Shown piece after piece: positions 12,620 through 25,620 of a stretch of 64,000 bases of DNA. Position numbers and translations under genes: made by a program. The notes beneath the pieces are model-generated. The model was not told where the DNA came from and did not search any database. It was given only the letters and a program-made list of their open reading frames with translations. Numbering within the stretch: position 1 is the first letter of the stretch; the number at the start of each line of letters is the position of its first letter. The stretch is from Calliopsis andreniformis (lineage: Eukaryota > Arthropoda > Insecta > Hymenoptera > Andrenidae): positions 22,728,001 to 22,792,000 of the forward strand of contig NC_135064.1 in the NCBI RefSeq assembly GCF_051401765.1, written 5' to 3'.

Positions 12620-13330
12620 CTTAAGCCGATCAATCGGTGCCCTACTTCACAGGTACATAAAAGGACCACAAGAAAAATATTTCCAAGCCTGTGGCACATA
12701 TTTGAAGGACCGCAGCAGTGGTGAAATAATTCGTCACATTTCATGGCCACCGTCGCGTCGGATACGCCCTATACGGAAATCAATTTCAAGAACCAGTTCC
12801 ATTAATCGAAACGAATGGATCTGACTACCAAATCGGCAGGCCGAAAATGGCGTTTCCAAGGCACCAAATTATTCAACCGGCGGCAACAGTGCTCGATTTC
12901 GCGGGCAGCTCGGCTTTCTTGCTCGTTCGGTCAAATTTCGCGGCCGTTCATCACCGAGCCGAAAACGTTTCTGTCGATGCTTCGTCGCCGCGCGAATAAA
13001 ACTGGTGACATTTCCATGTAACGATACCGACACACACGACCGACATTACACAGCCGAATTCACTCGTCAAATATCACGCGCGTATGGACGATCATAAGTG
13101 AACTCGTTGAACGATATCGGGGCCCCCCTTTTCTCCCTTATCCTAGTGGTTCAGGCTTTTCCATCGAGCCTCGAATAATGGTCGTCGATGAACGAGCTGG
13201 AAATTGACATAAACATCAGCTCCCTTCATCCTCTACTCTTTTTCTGGATCTACCTTTTTGTCTCCCTCGTTCTTCCTTTTATTTCGTCCCGATCGCAAAG
13301 TGTTTTCCCATGACCTGTTTTTTGTCGTAT
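12620..13330. other. GC-richer island in intron 2
   Basis: Mixed-composition block with CGGCCGTTC-like and GGGGCCCCCC stretches and short frames only. No gene recognised. The flank to 13790 is AT-rich without evident structure. Confidence 0.3.
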
Positions 13331-14219
13331 GGCACAGGCGAATGCAAAGAGAGTTGAGTGGTGGTTGAATTGCTTCAAGGGTTCAGTCGAAATGGAGGAA
13401 CTATTCAGACAAATTTTTTGTTCGAGCTCTAATTCGTGGTAAATAAGACATTTTTGTGGATGTTAAAATTCAAGTTTGCTTCTCTTGGAGTACTTACAGA
13501 GTTCTGAAAATTTTTTAAGATTATCTCTGTGTAGTGACTGACGTTTGTGATAAGAGTTATAGTGATTCATGGGCTCATGAATTTCTTCACGAAGGTTTAC
13601 TTGAAATTCGTGAGTTCAAACTCTGAAGATCTTTCAGTTTCTATAATGAAAATGAGGAAATTGGAAGAGTTTTGTGTTCGAACTGGAATTGTAACAGATG
13701 AAAGAAAAAGTATACCACAGTAATTTATAACTTCAAGAATACAGCTTCCATCTCACAGATTTCAACTATGTAAAGTATAAATTCACAGTTTGTGAAAACA
13801 TCACAGTTAAACCTATTTTACGACCTCTTCGCTTTCATCCTGCCTCACCTTCAAATCCCAGAATACCTCCTCTATTATTTACTCTATTACTTACTCATCA
13901 ATCTACTCTATTACCCAAACACCAAATTATCTACCTACCAAATTACCAATCACCATAAAAAAATTCCATTTCCAACGAAACACTGTAATGACCCACATAA
14001 TTCAAAACTAACACTAACCTCTTCAGACCTAATTTTCCAAAAACAAGAAAAAAGGAAAGGCGTACACATATTGGCAGCCATAGTTCTAATCTTTTAACTC
14101 AGATATTGAAACAATAAAACAGAGTAGTACATTGCAATATCTACCAAGTGTTAAAATCTGCTAAAAAAATTCCTACACAACTTAATCAACAAGCAGTAGC
14201 AGCACCACCAACAAAAACC

Positions 14220-14890
14220 TGTTTACTCATCCGGTGATCCGTGACAAGAAAAAAAAGAAAGCAAAAACCCGAGGATCAGTTTCCTCCTTGAAAAAAGTGA
14301 TTTCAATGCGTCGAAGCGTCGAGCAGCGAGCACCGTCCGCGAGATCAACGCAAAAACCGACAGCTATCTGTATCCTGTTGATTGCGAAACCTTCGCAAAA
14401 CGCGAACACGTGGGGGGGCAGCCTGAAGTTTTGCTTTCAAAGGTTCATCCTGCTAACTGGTATCAAGGTCGTCACCATAACGAACTTCATTCGCGGCGAC
14501 GATCACTTTCACCGCCGAATGCCGCGCAATGGGCGACCGCTGTGCCACGTCGATGGGAACAAAGGAGGAAGCCGAGGGAAAAAAAAAAGGATCGAAAAGG
14601 TGCAGCGGGGCCCTGTAACGAATTACACGGTGCAAGTAAAGCGAGACCTCGGTGAATGGGCGGCAATTTTCGGTAATCGACGATTGCGAGACCCCAGCGA
14701 ATCGTTATTCAAATCGGCGTTACGTATCAATTGCTGGCAGCTGGAGTGGAAGCCGGGGTCTTCGGGATTAAAAGTCGTCGGAGAGAAAAGAAACTGGAGC
14801 TGCCGTTCGAAGAGGGAACATTTGCGCGTGAAAAGAGATACGGGGAGGAAAGAGTATCCGTGAGGAAAAGGAATCGCGTCTCTGTGTACA
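14220..14890. other. GC-richer island with a 209-codon open frame of doubtful meaning
   Basis: A plus-strand frame from 14234 to 14863 encodes a lysine/arginine-rich product starting MIRDKKKKKAK. It has no recognisable domain, no conserved motif and no signal peptide, and other frames in the same block are also open. I treat it as a chance frame in a CG-richer island. Confidence 0.3.
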
Positions 14891-14969
14891 GGGTGCTCGT
14901 GAAATAGCGATTCAGTGATTTCTTGGATACGTCTGGGTACCTTAACCCTTCTGCATTGTTCTGGGGCGT

Positions 14970-15172
14970 TTTTCTGTAACTTTGCTGGGTACGACTTTAT
15001 GTAAAGACATGTTTATTGATGATGGTGATTTTAATCTGTAATGTTGTCTTCAGTGAGAATTCAGTTTACGTAAAAATCATTTTTTAATTTTCGACTTTCC
15101 ATGATTTTTAACTTCTCTACTGTTTTTTTTAACTTTGCTGGGTATGGCTTTATGTAAAGACATATTCATTGA
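14970..15172 (+). repeat. 153-bp tandem duplication
   Basis: TAACTTTGCTGGGTACGACT followed by TTATGTAAAGACATGTTTATTGA at 14977 recurs, slightly changed, at 15130. The offset is 153 bases. Non-coding. Confidence 0.7.
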
Positions 15173-15839
15173 CTATGAGTCAACTGTTTAAATATTTATG
15201 TAGAAATAGATTTTCTTGCTAATTGCTTGGAACTTAACAGTTTTCTATGAATTATAGATTTTGTTAATAGTTTTTAAATATTTCCTACTGATAGTAGTGT
15301 GACTTAAAGCATAACAGTCTATTATTTTTGACCTGTATTTCGAGTTATCATTCTGTACTCCCAAATACTTATAGTCGATTTTCTATTTCTTGAAGAACAA
15401 ATTCTCAAACACAACTTATAAATTATTTTTCATGAAAGGGGATAAAAATAACGTAACTAACAACATGCAAGTTAATATCAAGAACAAGTCCTTAGCATAA
15501 GTTCACTGGTAGTGGATTGTGAGTCTATAGCGAGAGAAACACCATACTATGAGACACTCTAGAAAAGAAAATATTCCAAGAAGGCGTTCCAAAGATAGAA
15601 AAACACGTTTTTTACTTTGAAGGGACAAAACAATCTTCTTTCTTCCTATATCACAGTAAATTCCACGTTACTACACCGACGCGATTGCTCTTTGTGACCC
15701 ACGTTTAAAAAAAAATTCTTCAGATTTTTCAAACAATGCAAACTTACGGCACAAAGGGGTTCATTCAGCTTTGACCAGGCAATCCTGCTAGAAAAGCGTA
15801 AAAGCTTCCTCAAATTTTAATCTTCCAACGATTTCGAAG

Positions 15840-17060
15840 AGGTTCGAGAGAGAGAGACCGCGGGGAAGAAGGCGAAGGATAAAAGTTGGCAAGAGTGTTT
15901 CGCGATTAAACAGTCATTGCGTTCCTGTAACACGGTTACGCTTTAATCTCGCGATCGCCACTTTTTCTCAACATCTCGTCGGCAATAATCTCCGCGGGAA
16001 ATAATCACGGAAATTGGTGTCTCCGGTTAATTCCTTCAGCTGGTCGGGAATTCACCGCGAAAGATGCAATTAGAACGCGCTTTTAATTCCGCCGCCTCAC
16101 TGATATTAGATGAAATATTCCAAAAATTCCATCGCGCTCGCTTTACGGCGACAAGGTGTTAGAAGTCTGAAACGTGTGTGAAATTTTCCGACTAATTACA
16201 TCATATACAGTCGTATCTATACTATGTTATCACCTGTTAAACTAGAACTTAAGTTACATGATTTTTAGTTATTTTTTGACAGAACTGTTATTTAGCAAGA
16301 TCTAACTCTACAATAATATTTCGTCCCAGAAAGATAACCTGACGTCAAGCTACTACAGTTGCACGTACTAGCTGAAGGGTTAAAAACTTTTTAGAACCTA
16401 TTTTCGAGAAGTTTGAAAAGGATCGTTGTGTCCCATCAGGTCCTTCCACTGTTAAATTGCGCTTCTCTGCGCCATCTCAGGTCCAAATCGCGGGGGTTTC
16501 TCGTTGCGAATTCCACGCGATAACGTCATCAATCTTTCCCATCAGGGGCGGCTTCTCAGTGTTTTTTCTTCATTGTTTCTCGTTTTTTCCTCCCTCTTCC
16601 ACGTACTTCGCTCTCGAGCTGCCTCTTCGTCTTCCTTCCGAAAGTTGTCTTAACGGTATGCAGATATATTCATGAAATTGCCCCGCGGAACGTGAGCAGA
16701 AGCGCACGGGACTGGGCAACAAATTGCAGATGCTTGTCTCAAAGACTATAAAATCAATTTTCCGTTACGAAAGCGAAAGAAGAAAAAGAAGAGGCGGCCG
16801 CAGTTTCCGCGACACCGCAGTAACCACGACCAGCTAATTAGGACGGTAATTTCTGCTAATTGCTTTCATTAGTATACCACCAAACTACTCGTTTTCTTTA
16901 TCGCCGATATAATTCTATAATTGCGCGTGCATCGATTCGCCGCCGCGGTGTTTAGGACCGTGACTGCTGCGTTCATTGGCTGCCCATGGAATTTCGAAAA
17001 TTTCCCTCGTTTGATATTAACATTTGGCGCTTCACTGATGTTGCCAGGGCGACGGGCATA
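15840..17060. promoter_or_regulatory. CpG-richer island with homeodomain-type motifs
   Basis: Includes a GA run (15847-15861), CGCGATTAAAC and its near inverse TTTAATCTCGCG (15900-15950), and around 16835-16880 closely spaced CTAATTAGG, GGTAATTTC, GCTAATTGC and CATTAG. TAATTA/TAATTG are homeodomain core sites. Plausible enhancer, not shown. Confidence 0.3.
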
Positions 17061-18649
17061 AGGTATACCGCAGGTGGTAAAGTAAATGAACGAATGAAGC
17101 AGAAATTCGAACTACAACTAGGAATTTTATTGCTGTACTCGTAAATGCATTGCAGTTGTATTGAAAAATTTTACGAGGAAAAATACAAGTCAGAACATTT
17201 CACTTCTGTTGCGGAAAATAAAATATTTTGAAAATTTCAACCGTGAGAATTTAATAATTCTTTGTGAACACATTCGTGGGTCACTTTATATAAAAAGGAA
17301 AAAAAGCAGAGCTCCATATTTCTTCTACTTAATTTTCTTGCACTTTTTCTTCAATTTGTCAAATACTTGTAACCTAATAAATTCTTGTCACGAAACACTA
17401 TATTCTCTACTATCTGAAATATACCTATCTAATTAGATTCCAGTGTCTCATTTACTATTGTGTTATTTAAATATAACAAAAGCCAAGTCACCCTAAAGTT
17501 TACATTCAAAATATTTTGCATACCATATGTCTGCATAACATTTAATAAGTGATGTTAAAAACTTGCATGAAAACGTGATTTTCGTGGAGCGATATTTTTC
17601 ATGTAGAATAGCTAAGTATTTACACAAAATTCTAATTGAAAAGCTACTACATTATATTTAAAAGTCATTGTAACACGTATGTCGGGAATATCATCGAAAA
17701 ATTTGTATAAATTAGCATCACGTTACACGCAGGGACGTTTAGAAAAATTGAAAACAGAAATACCCGTGGCATTTTTATCTAAACATTTTTCCTCGAAAGT
17801 CGCTCTGAGTACTCTGAAGCGGTGAACTCGAAGGATAGCTTGAAAACCGACAGCATTATATTAGAAGTAACTTTTTAAATAAGCATTTCACCATAAGGAT
17901 ACTTAACCCTTTGCGGTCTTACATCGAGTCGACCTCGATATAAGAGTTTATAACGAGTTTTCTTCTAGCCAAGAGTTTTATGACAAAGAGCTTCCTTTTT
18001 CCACGCATGTTGTGAAGTATAATAAGAGATTGATAAAACGAGCTACGGCTTAGGAGTTTAGCAGACCTCTCGTGAAATAGGAAGCGCACAGTGATTTCAA
18101 GAACATCATTTATAATTAAAATTTCGATAGCTTTCAATTAGTGTTTTACGAGTTAAGTGTATGAGGAAATTGATAAACCTGTGGCTGCAAGGCAAAATGA
18201 ACTATATCATATTTTCAAAAAATTCAAAACAGCAAAAGAATTTTTTCAGTTAAAAATAAGAGTGCAGGAAAACAGCTCATAAGACAGTATTAAAGTTGAA
18301 AATTTTAGACATCTTAAATATTTCTAAATAAGGTTTAAATAAGGAAATAAGGTTTCAGTGTGCCTGGTACAAGAAAAAAGAAACGAAGAAAAAATTCAAT
18401 ATCGCTGGCCAATACTTTGCAAAAAGAGAAGAAAAAAACCAGATTTACATAGTTAAAAAGACCGCTAACGAAACCAAAAATCTGTACATGAATATATCTA
18501 ACGCTACCAATTTACCAAAAAATTGCGTTCACGTAATCAAAAAACGGAGAAAAACTGAATAAAAAGATTTGAATTAAAAAGACTTAACGATCAGCCAAAG
18601 TTCCTCATTGTTGCAAGGATTGTTTAAAATATAAGAACCGTGAAATACG

Positions 18650-19160
18650 TTTACAAAGAGATTATCATTATCGCTGGTACGGCTGACAGCGTGTCCGAGA
18701 ATTTTTTCCTGGAGCGAAAAAAAAAAAACACGACGTTATCTAAAGCGAGGTTGCGTGTGCTCGCGCGCACGGTGCAATAAAGCGTCGGAAATTCGAGAAA
18801 TTTCGACGACGACGGACAATCGCGACGCGCATCGCCACGGGAAACAACAATCGGCCGAGCGATATATGTACGCGATGGTCGTGAACGCGAGCGCGCGCGC
18901 GCGAGGTCGCGGGGTGTAGCGGAAGTTACGTTTGACAAACCGCATGTAAGCGGAATACGGACATGGTCGTGCGCGAATCCGTGTAATTTTATGTTTGCGC
19001 TTGTTGAACCGTGATCGCGTTTCTGCGGTGGCCTAAGCGGCACAAGCGCGGTCATCCCGATCGCGCGAGAATCAGTGGATTCAGTTAATTCTACGTTATA
19101 CCCTCGCGAATATCTGGCCCGTGTTAATTGACCCCGTGGCGCCCTCTTGGTCCCCGAGGT
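18650..19160. promoter_or_regulatory. CpG-dense island 1.6 kb downstream of exon 2
   Basis: One of the most CpG-dense stretches in the window, with GCGAGCGCGCGCGCGCGAGG near 18885 and many CG dinucleotides, inside intron 2. Minus-strand frames here are arginine-rich and domain-free. It could be an internal promoter or a conserved element. Confidence 0.35.
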
Positions 19161-20737
19161 TGGTTCTGTTGTTTTATGAGCCTGGATATTCCAGATTTAA
19201 TGGCAACTGTTGCTTGATTTGTTTTTTTTTTTTAGTTCAGATTGGTTTTCAGGGTTAATGGAGTGTACGCTCTGGGTACCCCATTACCTCATTACGCTTT
19301 TCTGGGTACTGATTTTCTTGGAGTGGTATTACGGGGCTGTTATTAGATGCGAGGCTTTCTGAAGTGTTCTAGGTTTATTTTAGTACTTTTTGTGAGGAAC
19401 CTTGTTTGAGATTGTATGGTAGATTTTGGTCTTGAATTCTTATAGCTTTTTCAGGTTGACAGTGACTCTGAATTTATGGAATAATATTTTCAAGTTCAAA
19501 TGATTCTTGAAGATTTTATGTAGATGTAGGATATTTCTTGTGCATTATAGTTTTCAGAGTGGGTAGCATTGCAGCGGTGTCTTCAGCCATTTTTAAGATG
19601 CCTTCAGGGTCTTCAAGATTCCTTTAACCGTTTTATATTGATCCTTTCTCTGAGAATTATTGAAGACTTCGATTTTGAACTCATCCAGTAAAGTTTTCTA
19701 GGTTCAAATTTTGTAACGAACTTGCACACTAGGGATTTCCTAATCCATGGAAAGTATTGAAGAAGGAGAACTTTTTATACTGAGGTAGACAGATATTCTG
19801 AAGGTTTCTGTTTCCATCTCTCAGAAATTTGAGGCTGTGAAAGGAAAACTAATCCCATATAGGAGACTACTACTTTTTAATATCAGATTTAAGGGTACTT
19901 AGTTGCATATAAAGAAATCTGAACTTCATTTCTCAAAATTATATTTCTCAAGTTACTGAATCTTAAATTAGGAAAGAATTCTATTAACTCTAATTCATGA
20001 TTTCATAAATTATCTGTTGAGTTTTTCTCAAATAAATTTCCAAATTATAAAGGTAAGTTTATTTCGAATTGAAAAAATGAGTTACTCGTGAAATGCTATT
20101 TGTAAGAGGTATTATTTCATGATCGTCTATCTACAAGCATAGGCGAATTTCACCAAATTGGAACTTTTCAGGACACCCGTGCACATGCTTCCATTACTAA
20201 AATTACATTACTGTTGAAAGTCCCATAAAACGAGGTTAAATGGACCAGAAATTTTGAGCCTTAATAAAATACGATTTATCGCATTTTATAGCACAGAACA
20301 ATATGAATTTTCTCTTTACTTCTCGAATAAACATTTGGTAAATTAGATAATCAACCTTTTGCCAGTTCAATGCGTTTCGCGCGATAGATTTTACAATAAC
20401 ATTGCAGACTCAAAAAAATGGAAAAATGAGAAAAATATTTTCAGAGGTCCATAAAAATAACGAAAAACCTAATCATTATTCCGTTTTTCCAATATAATAA
20501 AATCCTTTGCTATTTATTGTTTCAATTATTTTACATAAAACGAATCAACTAATATTTGAAAGATATTTCTCCAGTACGATGTCTATCTTGGACGTTACTT
20601 TTGATTGAAGTATCCCGATAAATCGTCTATTTCCTTCTGAAAGCCTCTAGCTTGGCATCTGACCTCAAATCGATCGAATGTCTTGACAGTACACGAGTGT
20701 TCGCACAGTTCTCTACGACAGTTGGTTTCTTACATAC

Positions 20738-20944
20738 CTTGCATGCTGGAGTACCATCCGTCGAAGGGATTCGATCTGAACATAGTGGGCCAACTCCAGG
20801 TTGGACTCTCGAGGCTGTCGTCGAAGCTCATGTCAGGAAAGTCAAAGGCCATCGGTCTGATAAAGCGTTCTCTCGTGTCGGACGGTAGCACCAGAACAGT
20901 GTCCACATTCTTCTTTTCCTCGCTCTCATCTGAATCACGAGCAC
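20738..20944 (-). CDS. icarapin: Icarapin, coding exon 2 (mature N-terminal half)
   Basis: This 207-base exon on the minus strand is bounded by an AG acceptor (20946-20945) after a pyrimidine-rich tract, with a CTAAC branch-point-like motif about 21 bases upstream (20969-20965), and by a GTATGT donor (20737-20732). It starts and ends in phase 1 and carries residues 23-90 plus both split glycine codons (22 and 91). Visible blocks: an acidic/lysine stretch DSDESEEKKN (25-34), the hydrophobic run VDTVLVLPS (35-43), a Phe/Asp-rich segment AFDFPDMSFDD (54-64), a tryptophan-rich segment with W71 and W73, and DGWYSSMQ (83-90). No cysteine is present. The order of blocks is that of icarapin. This half varies more among bees than exon 3, from what is known of the family. 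No enzymatic domain is apparent, and the biochemical role of the family is unknown. Confidence 0.93.
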
Positions 20945-21138
20945 CTGTAAAGAAAGTTTATTTGGTTAGCTTCAAATTGTTATTATTATTTTCTCAAGAT
21001 TCGTCGTCACATTAATTATTTGATTATTAGTAACTCTATGAATCTGGTTCCTACTTTGTGAAGTAATTCCTTGTATTTTAAAGAATGGAATAAATTGTAT
21101 CTAAATATACTAATTCGATGAGATAAAATACACATTTG

Positions 21139-21366
21139 TATACAGAGTGTTTGATGAGGCAGGCACAGAAAAAGTCAGTAGAATGAGCCAGACATAGATC
21201 AGTAGAATAAGATTTGAAATAGGCACATTTTAGGCGTTTTCTCTAGTATTAATAACTCTGAAACGAAGATTCAAACTCGGTTTTGTTATTATTGATTTTT
21301 ATCCTATTTGGGGATGTAGAATCTCTTTTCAAAATTTCTGATACCTATTATAGGACACTTTCTACT
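21139..21366. mobile_element. Fold-back family, copy with a left end
   Basis: Starts with the family end TACAGAGTGTTTGATGA and contains two AGTCAGTAGAATGAGCC-type centre units, then the right arm with TAATAACTCTGAAACGAAG and AAAATTTCTGATACCTATTA. It ends about 200 bases from the exon 2 acceptor, inside intron 1. The left arm is mostly deleted. Confidence 0.6.
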
Positions 21367-22309
21367 GTACACTGGACAAGAATGAATAACTTTAGTATCT
21401 CCTGAATAATTATTACTATAGTTAAAACTGAAAATTGAGTTATCTGTTTATGGAGATAGAGGCAGGTTTCCTCAACAAGAATGGTGATTTTTGAACGACA
21501 GAGAGACACTAAAATACCCATGTTTCTTCTAACCCTGCTATTTTGCCACTACCGTGGAATCAGTGACAGGCGAAACTTAATTACCTGGCGCAGTGCGTGG
21601 AAAGCAGTGAACACGCGAAACAAGAATAGCCTTTCGAGTCTATTTCACGCACCTTGGGGATAAAATGAAGTAATACGATTATATGTTTGGAAATACTTCT
21701 TTTGTAAGTTATGAACTTTGATACTATTGACCCCGCTAACGATTTGTGTTCCATTTTTATGCGCGTTTTGTTACTGTTAAACCCAATTCCGAAAGCTGCC
21801 ATATGGAAATAGCTCTCCTTTAAAATATGAAAAAGATAATTGGAGCAATTAATTAATTTTATTCAAATCTGAAAAATGAAACTCAAATTGTTTTAGAACA
21901 AGGAGACAAGTACCAAATTTTGAGAGAAATATTTGTACGTAAATTATTTAGTTAAACAGAGTATCTTTCTTATCCGAGTTTAATCTGAACCAAATGTTTC
22001 CATAATACTAAGTTACAAGTTCTTGTAAAGCAATAAGTCAAAACTCTATATAAAAAATTCTCAATTGTCAGGTACCTAAAAAAGGTCCTGTCACTTTTGA
22101 TCTCCCAATAAAATCGCTTGCATCACAATAAAAATTCTGAGTCTTACACAAGTGGGATCTATAAACCATCTTCTTTTCAGGAAAGTTCAATGGGCAGGTA
22201 GATAAAATTTCACCAGTAAATCATCCAAACCCACACATTGCAAAACGACTGAAAATAGCAGGATGATATCGTAATAGTAGCAAGTAATAATTTCACGTCG
22301 TAGCATCAC

Positions 22310-24190
22310 CAGATTGGAAGAGAGCCGCGCGCAGATAAATCAGACACGTTTTGCATAAAATACGCGAGTTCGAATCAAACGAAAGGAGTCTGAATACTGT
22401 AACTAAGAAAAAAGAAACAGAGGGAAAGAGAAACGAGAGCAACGAAATACGGTCTTATAATTATTCTTGCCCGTTGTGTTGTACGCGCGATCCTTTCAAA
22501 TGCCACGCGGCACTTAGTGCTTCGCAAGGAATTTGTTCAAGTGATTTATCGTCGAGCCCTTTTAGTGCCACGCCACTGAATCCGCTACCGAGCTCACTGT
22601 CAAACAGGAAATGCAGGGATTCTGTGATCCTGTGCTTCCTCTCTGCGCGGAATGCCTTCGCCACGCATGGACAAATTCAATTGGCAATCGATAAACACCA
22701 CCGTGTTGGCGAAGATTCAAAAGGAAACAAAAAGATGGGAAAAAAGACGGGAAAAAAGAAGAGCAACCACGTGGTGTCTCATTTATAAAATGTCAAAGGG
22801 TCGCGTGTACTCTTCGAGTCTGGGACACAAGTTGACATAGTTTCAACTATCAACATTTTCGTTTTTCACTTACAGTTTTCGTTTTTCAATTACTATCCTT
22901 CACTTTACTTATACCTGAACTGACATTATCAAAGAGAATGACCAATTTTGCGAAATTATAGAGTGAAATGTGTGTTGATAAAAATTGTGTAGTATTAGTA
23001 GCGAGTGAGGATTAATATGTTCGAGACACATGACTCATCCGTCGAGTCATGCGATACCACTCCCTATTAACTCCCTGTTAGACGAGCCATTATATGGGTT
23101 ACTTTCGTTTCTGGAAAAATGTTATCGGACACGACAGTTTTGTTAAAATATGACAAACTCGAATACGACTGGACACAAATGTGGCTAGACTCGAATACGA
23201 CTGGACTCTGAGAATACTGTGGAGATACTGTAAGTACTGAATACTGATATCAAAATCTTGAACGTATAGCAGATATGTAATACACCTGGGTCTCTTTCTA
23301 CAAGGTGGATTTGTATTATATAAAAAAAAATCGCGTAAAGAGAGCCATGTAAAATTGATTTCCAAATTATAAAATGTCAAGTTGCAATTTCTAAAACAAT
23401 TTTTACACAACTTTTTTTATACAATACAGACTTATTAGATTCATATCTACACCATTTACAGATTCTACCATAAAAATTCTCTAAATTCTCAGAGTCCTCA
23501 GAGTCGTTTGATCGAAAGAACACTCACGCCCGCGGTCACAAGAAATGTTCCCAAAGTAGGGAAACAAAGGATTGCCATCGAGGTGTACTCTCCTCTTGCG
23601 ACTTTGGTACGAGAGAGATTTTCCTCGAACGCTTCTGGCGATTATCCAATTTGCTCGTCGTCAATTCATATTGACGCACGAGAAACGTAGGAGTCAATTT
23701 GAGTCAATCTAATTCCTGCCTGCCCCGCGAACCCTTCCGCGTGGATGAGGCGAGCAGGCGAGGGGGAGGCTCGAGGAAATCCGCGAGTGTCGGCTTCCGA
23801 TGATGAAAATCGGCGGGATCGGTGCCGCAGAATGAAATATTTTGACAGACGTCGACGACGACAAGACACCGTCTCTCTTTTATTGAATTCCTTCCCCAAA
23901 GGGGTTTTCCTTGCCAGGCGAAATTCACTCGTGTCGACGATCCACTCTTGTAATTGAAACAGGAGCGACCTGTGCCGCGTTGTATCATTAAATCGCGGGA
24001 AATCCATTCGGCGCTGAGTTCTCGGGGTATTCTTCTTGCTTATGAATTTAATAAAACCGGAGGTCATGGAACGAACTTGCCGCAGAGGTTCCCCTTCGGC
24101 TGGGTATGAGAGACTACTAGTAGGGGAGAACATTGCAATGATCGCAGTACAATGACGATCGTTGCAACGAGTGGTGGCTGCTTTTGGGCG
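22310..24190. other. Mixed islands in intron 1 (22.3-22.8 and 23.5-24.2 kb)
   Basis: Two GC-richer blocks around an AT-rich centre. The second has overlapping frames on both strands (the longest, minus, 23666-24133) with compositional, not domain-like, sequence. A small perfect hairpin CATGACTC/GAGTCATG lies at 23029-23051. Confidence 0.3.
23157..23206 (+). repeat. 32-bp offset direct repeat
   Basis: ACTCGAATACGACTGGAC is identical at 23157-23174 and 23189-23206. Short local duplication within AT-rich intron. Confidence 0.75.
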
Positions 24191-24214
24191 GAAATTTTAA
24201 TTAGCATAGGTTTC

Positions 24215-24445
24215 GAGTGTTCAAATATTTAAGTTGGGAAATTTTGAGATGCTTAAGTGCGCAGGTATTCAAATATTTAAATATTCAAACATTCAAATAT
24301 TCGAATTCTTAAATATGTAGATATTGAAATATTCAACTTTTCAAATTTGCTTCAAATTTTCAAAGTAAATATTCAAATTGTCACTTGGAATGTTTCGATA
24401 CGTACACACATATACGTATATATGTATTCAAATGTTTCAATTTTC
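24215..24445 (+). repeat. TTCAAATATT-type array followed by a short TACACATATACG stretch
   Basis: Degenerate units at 24215-24380, then a run of ACGTACACACATATACGTAT around 24400-24430. It sits between two GC-richer islands of intron 1. Confidence 0.7.
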
Positions 24446-24789
24446 AGGCATTGAAACACGCACCTAAAATACACAAAAATCCAATTTTCCCAATGTCGAA
24501 AAATTGTCAAATTCGTTTTATTAGTATCATCTCCCGAATTCCAATTCCCGAAGCACGCTCCCTCTCCTCACGAATAACAGCACACACACGCGAGGCGAAA
24601 AAGCCAACTATAACCGAACACCTCTTTATATCCCAAAACTACACAAAGAATGGCCCTCCCCTTTTACACCCTCGACCATCCTCAATTTACCGTTTCCCCA
24701 ACACTAAATAACACTTCAGGGATCCACCCTGTCCTCGCTCCGCACCAAAAAACCCACCCTCGAACCGTATCTAACTGACACTCTATGAC

Positions 24790-25620
24790 CTATGACCCAG
24801 CTAGCGCCGAATCTCTCTCGCCATCTGAAATGTTACAAACACCATAAGATGGACTTTCGATGGTATTTCCACGCTTTTCACGAGAGTCACGTATCCCTTT
24901 TCCTTCCCCGTCCCTCGACGCTCGCGTGCGCCACCGACACACACGCGCCCGTGTCCGTTCCCTTGAGAAATTTGAGCCGGATCGATTTATCGGACGCGGC
25001 TTTTTTTCTCTTCCGCCTCTCCTCTCCGCCACTCCTTCTCAAGTGGCATTAGGCAGGTTTAATGCGATGCCTGCAAAAAGGGAAACAGGCTGTATGGGGG
25101 CGCCACGGGGGTGGCGAATGGGTGCCGAGTGCCATTCACTGCGGAATAAAATAGTCCGTGGCGTTTCTGCCGCGGCTACAGCCTGGCGAAATTCCATTTC
25201 TTTTCCATGAGGTCTCGGGCTCTGAGGAAAAACTGATATTTCCCTTATCCCCCTGCGCCTTTTCTCTCCGTTTCTCTTTCCCCATCCCCTTGCTCTCTGC
25301 CCCTGTCCCTGGAACCGCGTCGACGAGGATCGGCGTACGTGTGTCGCTCGAACGGTGTGCCTGAACTGTTTCGTATTCGTGCTTTCGCGCGATAGGAGCG
25401 GAATAAAAAGACAGCCGCGACTCGCGATCCGCTGATCACTGCCGCGAGACTTTTCCACGGGCTCGAATCCACTCTATTGGGAACTTTGTATAATTCGATG
25501 GTATTGATTTTGGGGAACGAATCGAAGGCGAGAAATTTGGGGACGTGTTACTGCGGGAGCGTCTGCTGTGAGTTTTGTCTCGATACGAGATCGCGAGGTC
25601 GGATCAGTTAAGGGGTTATA
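24790..25620. promoter_or_regulatory. GC-rich island in intron 1
   Basis: About 800 bases of C/T-rich and CpG-rich sequence with several overlapping frames on both strands, none with recognisable protein features. Candidate conserved element or internal promoter. Confidence 0.3.

Larger units (their letters stand above)
1705..20737 (-). other. Icarapin intron 2 (19.0 kb)
   Basis: The intron is defined by a GTATGT donor next to exon 2 and a TTTTCAG acceptor next to exon 3, both phase 1. It is AT-rich with interspersed repeats and GC-richer islands (about 6.0-6.5, 7.0-7.5, 8.6-9.0, 12.6-13.3, 14.2-14.9, 15.8-17.1 and 18.65-19.15 kb). No nested gene with coherent coding signal was recognised on either strand. 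Confidence 0.88.

Noticed and set aside
14234..14863. A 209-codon plus-strand open frame, one of the longest in the window
   Set aside because: Lysine/arginine-rich without domain or motif; frames on other registers of the same GC-richer block are also open; lies inside intron 2 with no splice or promoter support.
18651..19055. A 134-codon minus-strand arginine-rich frame
   Set aside because: Explained by CpG-dense composition; no signal peptide, domain or splice context.
23029..23051. Perfect 8-bp hairpin CATGACTC/GAGTCATG with a 7-base loop
   Set aside because: A hairpin this short is expected by chance in 64 kb and has no terminator or RNA-gene context in an insect genome.
23666..24133. 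A 155-codon minus-strand frame
   Set aside because: Overlaps other open frames on both strands in a GC-richer island; no recognisable protein features.
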